Assembly (NCBI GenBank): GCA_018240525.1
Contig: JAFEFN010000004.1
Coordinates: 124,001-188,000 of the forward strand
Reading direction: 5' to 3'
Origin: Pseudomonadota bacterium
GTDB lineage: Bacteria; Pseudomonadota; Gammaproteobacteria; Steroidobacterales; Steroidobacteraceae
Length of the DNA: 64,000 nt
Shown here: positions 63,100 through 64,000 of the stretch, piece after piece
Position numbering within the stretch: position 1 is the stretch's first letter
Layout: every line of letters starts with the position of its first letter
The notes under the pieces: model-generated
Database searches by the model: none
The model's input: the letters and a program-made list of their open reading frames with translations, nothing else
Told to the model about the DNA's origin: nothing
Position numbers and translations under genes: made by a program

Positions 63100-63591
63100 C
63101 TAGGCCGGCTCGACGCGCCGTGCCGAGATGATGACCACGTCCTCCGTGGGCACGCCCTGGTGGCCCTTCTTGTTGCCGGTGCTCACCTTGGCGATCTTGT
63201 CGATGACCTCCATGCCGTCGGCGACCTTGCCGAAAACCGCGTAGCCGTAGTCACGCGAGCCGTGGTCGAGGAAGGCGTTGTCGACCAGGTTGACGAAGAA
63301 CTGCGAGGTGGCGCTGTTGATGTCGCTGGTGCGCGCCATCGACAGGTAGCCGCGTCCGTTCTTCAGCCCGTTCTTGGCCTCGTTGGTGATGGGCGCTCGC
63401 GTCTTCTTGTTGGCAAGATCCGGGGTCAGGCCGCCGCCCTGGATGACGAATCCGGGCACCACGCGATGGAAGATGGTGCCGTCGTAAAAACCATCGTCGA
63501 CGTAGCGCTGGAAGTTCTCCACGCTCACCGGGGCCTCCTTCGGAAAGAGCTCCACCGTGAAAGCGCCATGCGTGGTCTCGAATCTGATCAT
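63100..63591 (-). CDS. ppiB: Cytoplasmic cyclophilin-type peptidyl-prolyl isomerase
   Basis: This 163-residue cyclophilin speeds cis-trans isomerisation of prolyl bonds. [20 protein letters not shown] and [14 protein letters not shown] are the active-site strands. There is no signal peptide, so it is the PpiB-type cytoplasmic form. It is coupled to prmC by ATGA (63588-63591). Confidence 0.95.
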   Translation of the reverse strand: MIRFETTHGAFTVELFPKEAPVSVENFQRYVDDGFYDGTIFHRVVPGFVIQGGGLTPDLANKKTRAPITNEAKNGLKNGRGYLSMARTSDINSATSQFFVNLVDNAFLDHGSRDYGYAVFGKVADGMEVIDKIAKVSTGNKKGHQGVPTEDVVIISARRVEPA

Positions 63592-64000
63592 CGTTGTCCT
63601 TCCGTGATGCGCTCGCGCCCGGCGAGATCGGGGTGCGAGCGTACGTGACGAAAGCCTGCAAGGACAAGCGCAGCGCGCACCTGTGATCCCTGCTCCGCGC
63701 CATGCTCGAGCAGCAGCCAGCCACCCGCCGCCAGGTGCCCCCCTGCCGCGCCTGCCAGCAGGCGCAGGCTGGCCATCGCATCCGGCCCGGGTGTCAGCGC
63801 CAACTGCGGCTCATGCTGCAGCTGCGCCAGCGCAGGGTCGGACGCCCCGACGTAGGGCGGGTTGCTGACCACCAGGTCGAAGGTTTCTCCGGAAAGTGCG
63901 CCAAACCAGTCCCCCAGCCTGAAGTTGACCCGCGACAGTCCCAGGCGTACGGCGTTGGCACGCGCAACGCCGAGCGCTCCGGCCGAGATGTCCGTGGCCG
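63588..64000 (-). CDS. prmC: Peptide chain release factor glutamine methyltransferase, C-terminal part
   Basis: The gene runs off the window end; about 137 C-terminal residues are visible. The diagnostic SNPPYVG motif that binds the target glutamine is present, preceded by the end of the SAM site ([16 protein letters not shown]) and followed by [14 protein letters not shown]. PrmC (HemK) methylates the GGQ glutamine of release factors RF1 and RF2. The N-terminal helical domain lies outside the window. Confidence 0.92.
   Translation of the reverse strand, partial: ATDISAGALGVARANAVRLGLSRVNFRLGDWFGALSGETFDLVVSNPPYVGASDPALAQLQHEPQLALTPGPDAMASLRLLAGAAGGHLAAGGWLLLEHGAEQGSQVRAALVLAGFRHVRSHPDLAGRERITEGQR

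Overview
The window is a dense, high-GC (about 70% G+C by eye, with G or C at nearly every third codon position) stretch of bacterial chromosome. It reads as housekeeping DNA of a Gram-negative gammaproteobacterium. LptD, SurA, MltB, RlpA, MreBCD/PBP2/RodA, ApaGH, LipAB, Hsp33 and cobalamin-dependent MetH all point that way. The kynurenine-route genes for NAD and the AmgK-MurU pair fit a Xanthomonadales/Nevskiales/Steroidobacter-like lineage, but that placement is inference. I see no insertion sequence, prophage, CRISPR array, rRNA or tRNA, and no gene-free stretch longer than about 140 bases.

Layout: 1-2.4 kb holds a partial unknown gene, peptide deformylase, a DUF3224 protein, a GNAT acetyltransferase and a YeeN-type YebC regulator. 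2.5-8.4 kb holds a membrane desaturase, a YVTN beta-propeller protein, an M28 peptidase, an aromatic/aspartate aminotransferase and an Lrp-type regulator facing putA. 8.4-13.7 kb holds PutA and a DUF255 protein. 13.7-19.6 kb runs on the plus strand: rlmI, lgt, thyA, a SET-domain methyltransferase, kup, folA. 19.6-23.6 kb is a four-gene overlapping kynurenine operon (haaO, formamidase, kynU, kmo). 23.6-31.3 kb holds a small lipoprotein gene and the conserved lptD-surA-pdxA-rsmA-apaG-apaH run, with a universal stress protein gene inserted. 31.3-34.7 kb holds amgK-murU and lipA-lipB. 34.8-42.1 kb is a sulfate-uptake locus: a lipoprotein binding protein, cysT, cysW, an unusual CysA with a C-terminal universal-stress-like extension, and a two-component system coupled to the same transcript. 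42.2-52.2 kb is a minus-strand cell-wall and shape cluster: mreB, mreC, mreD, mrdA, rodA, mltB, rlpA, dacA, a D-amino-acid transaminase gene and ybeD. 52.3-62.3 kb runs on the plus strand: gatCAB, hslO, a SahR-like regulator, metF, metH. 62.3-64 kb holds mtgA, ppiB and the C-terminal part of prmC.

Themes: one-carbon metabolism recurs (thyA, folA, metF, metH and a presumed S-adenosylhomocysteine-sensing regulator), as does envelope construction and recycling. Genes inside operons commonly overlap by ATGA, GTGA or TTGA, so translational coupling is the rule. The parts least explained by textbook gene content are the CysA C-terminal extension with its linked two-component system, the SET protein with a histone-like basic tail, the pdxA gene without a standard start codon, and several perfect inverted repeats in the few AT-rich intergenic gaps.
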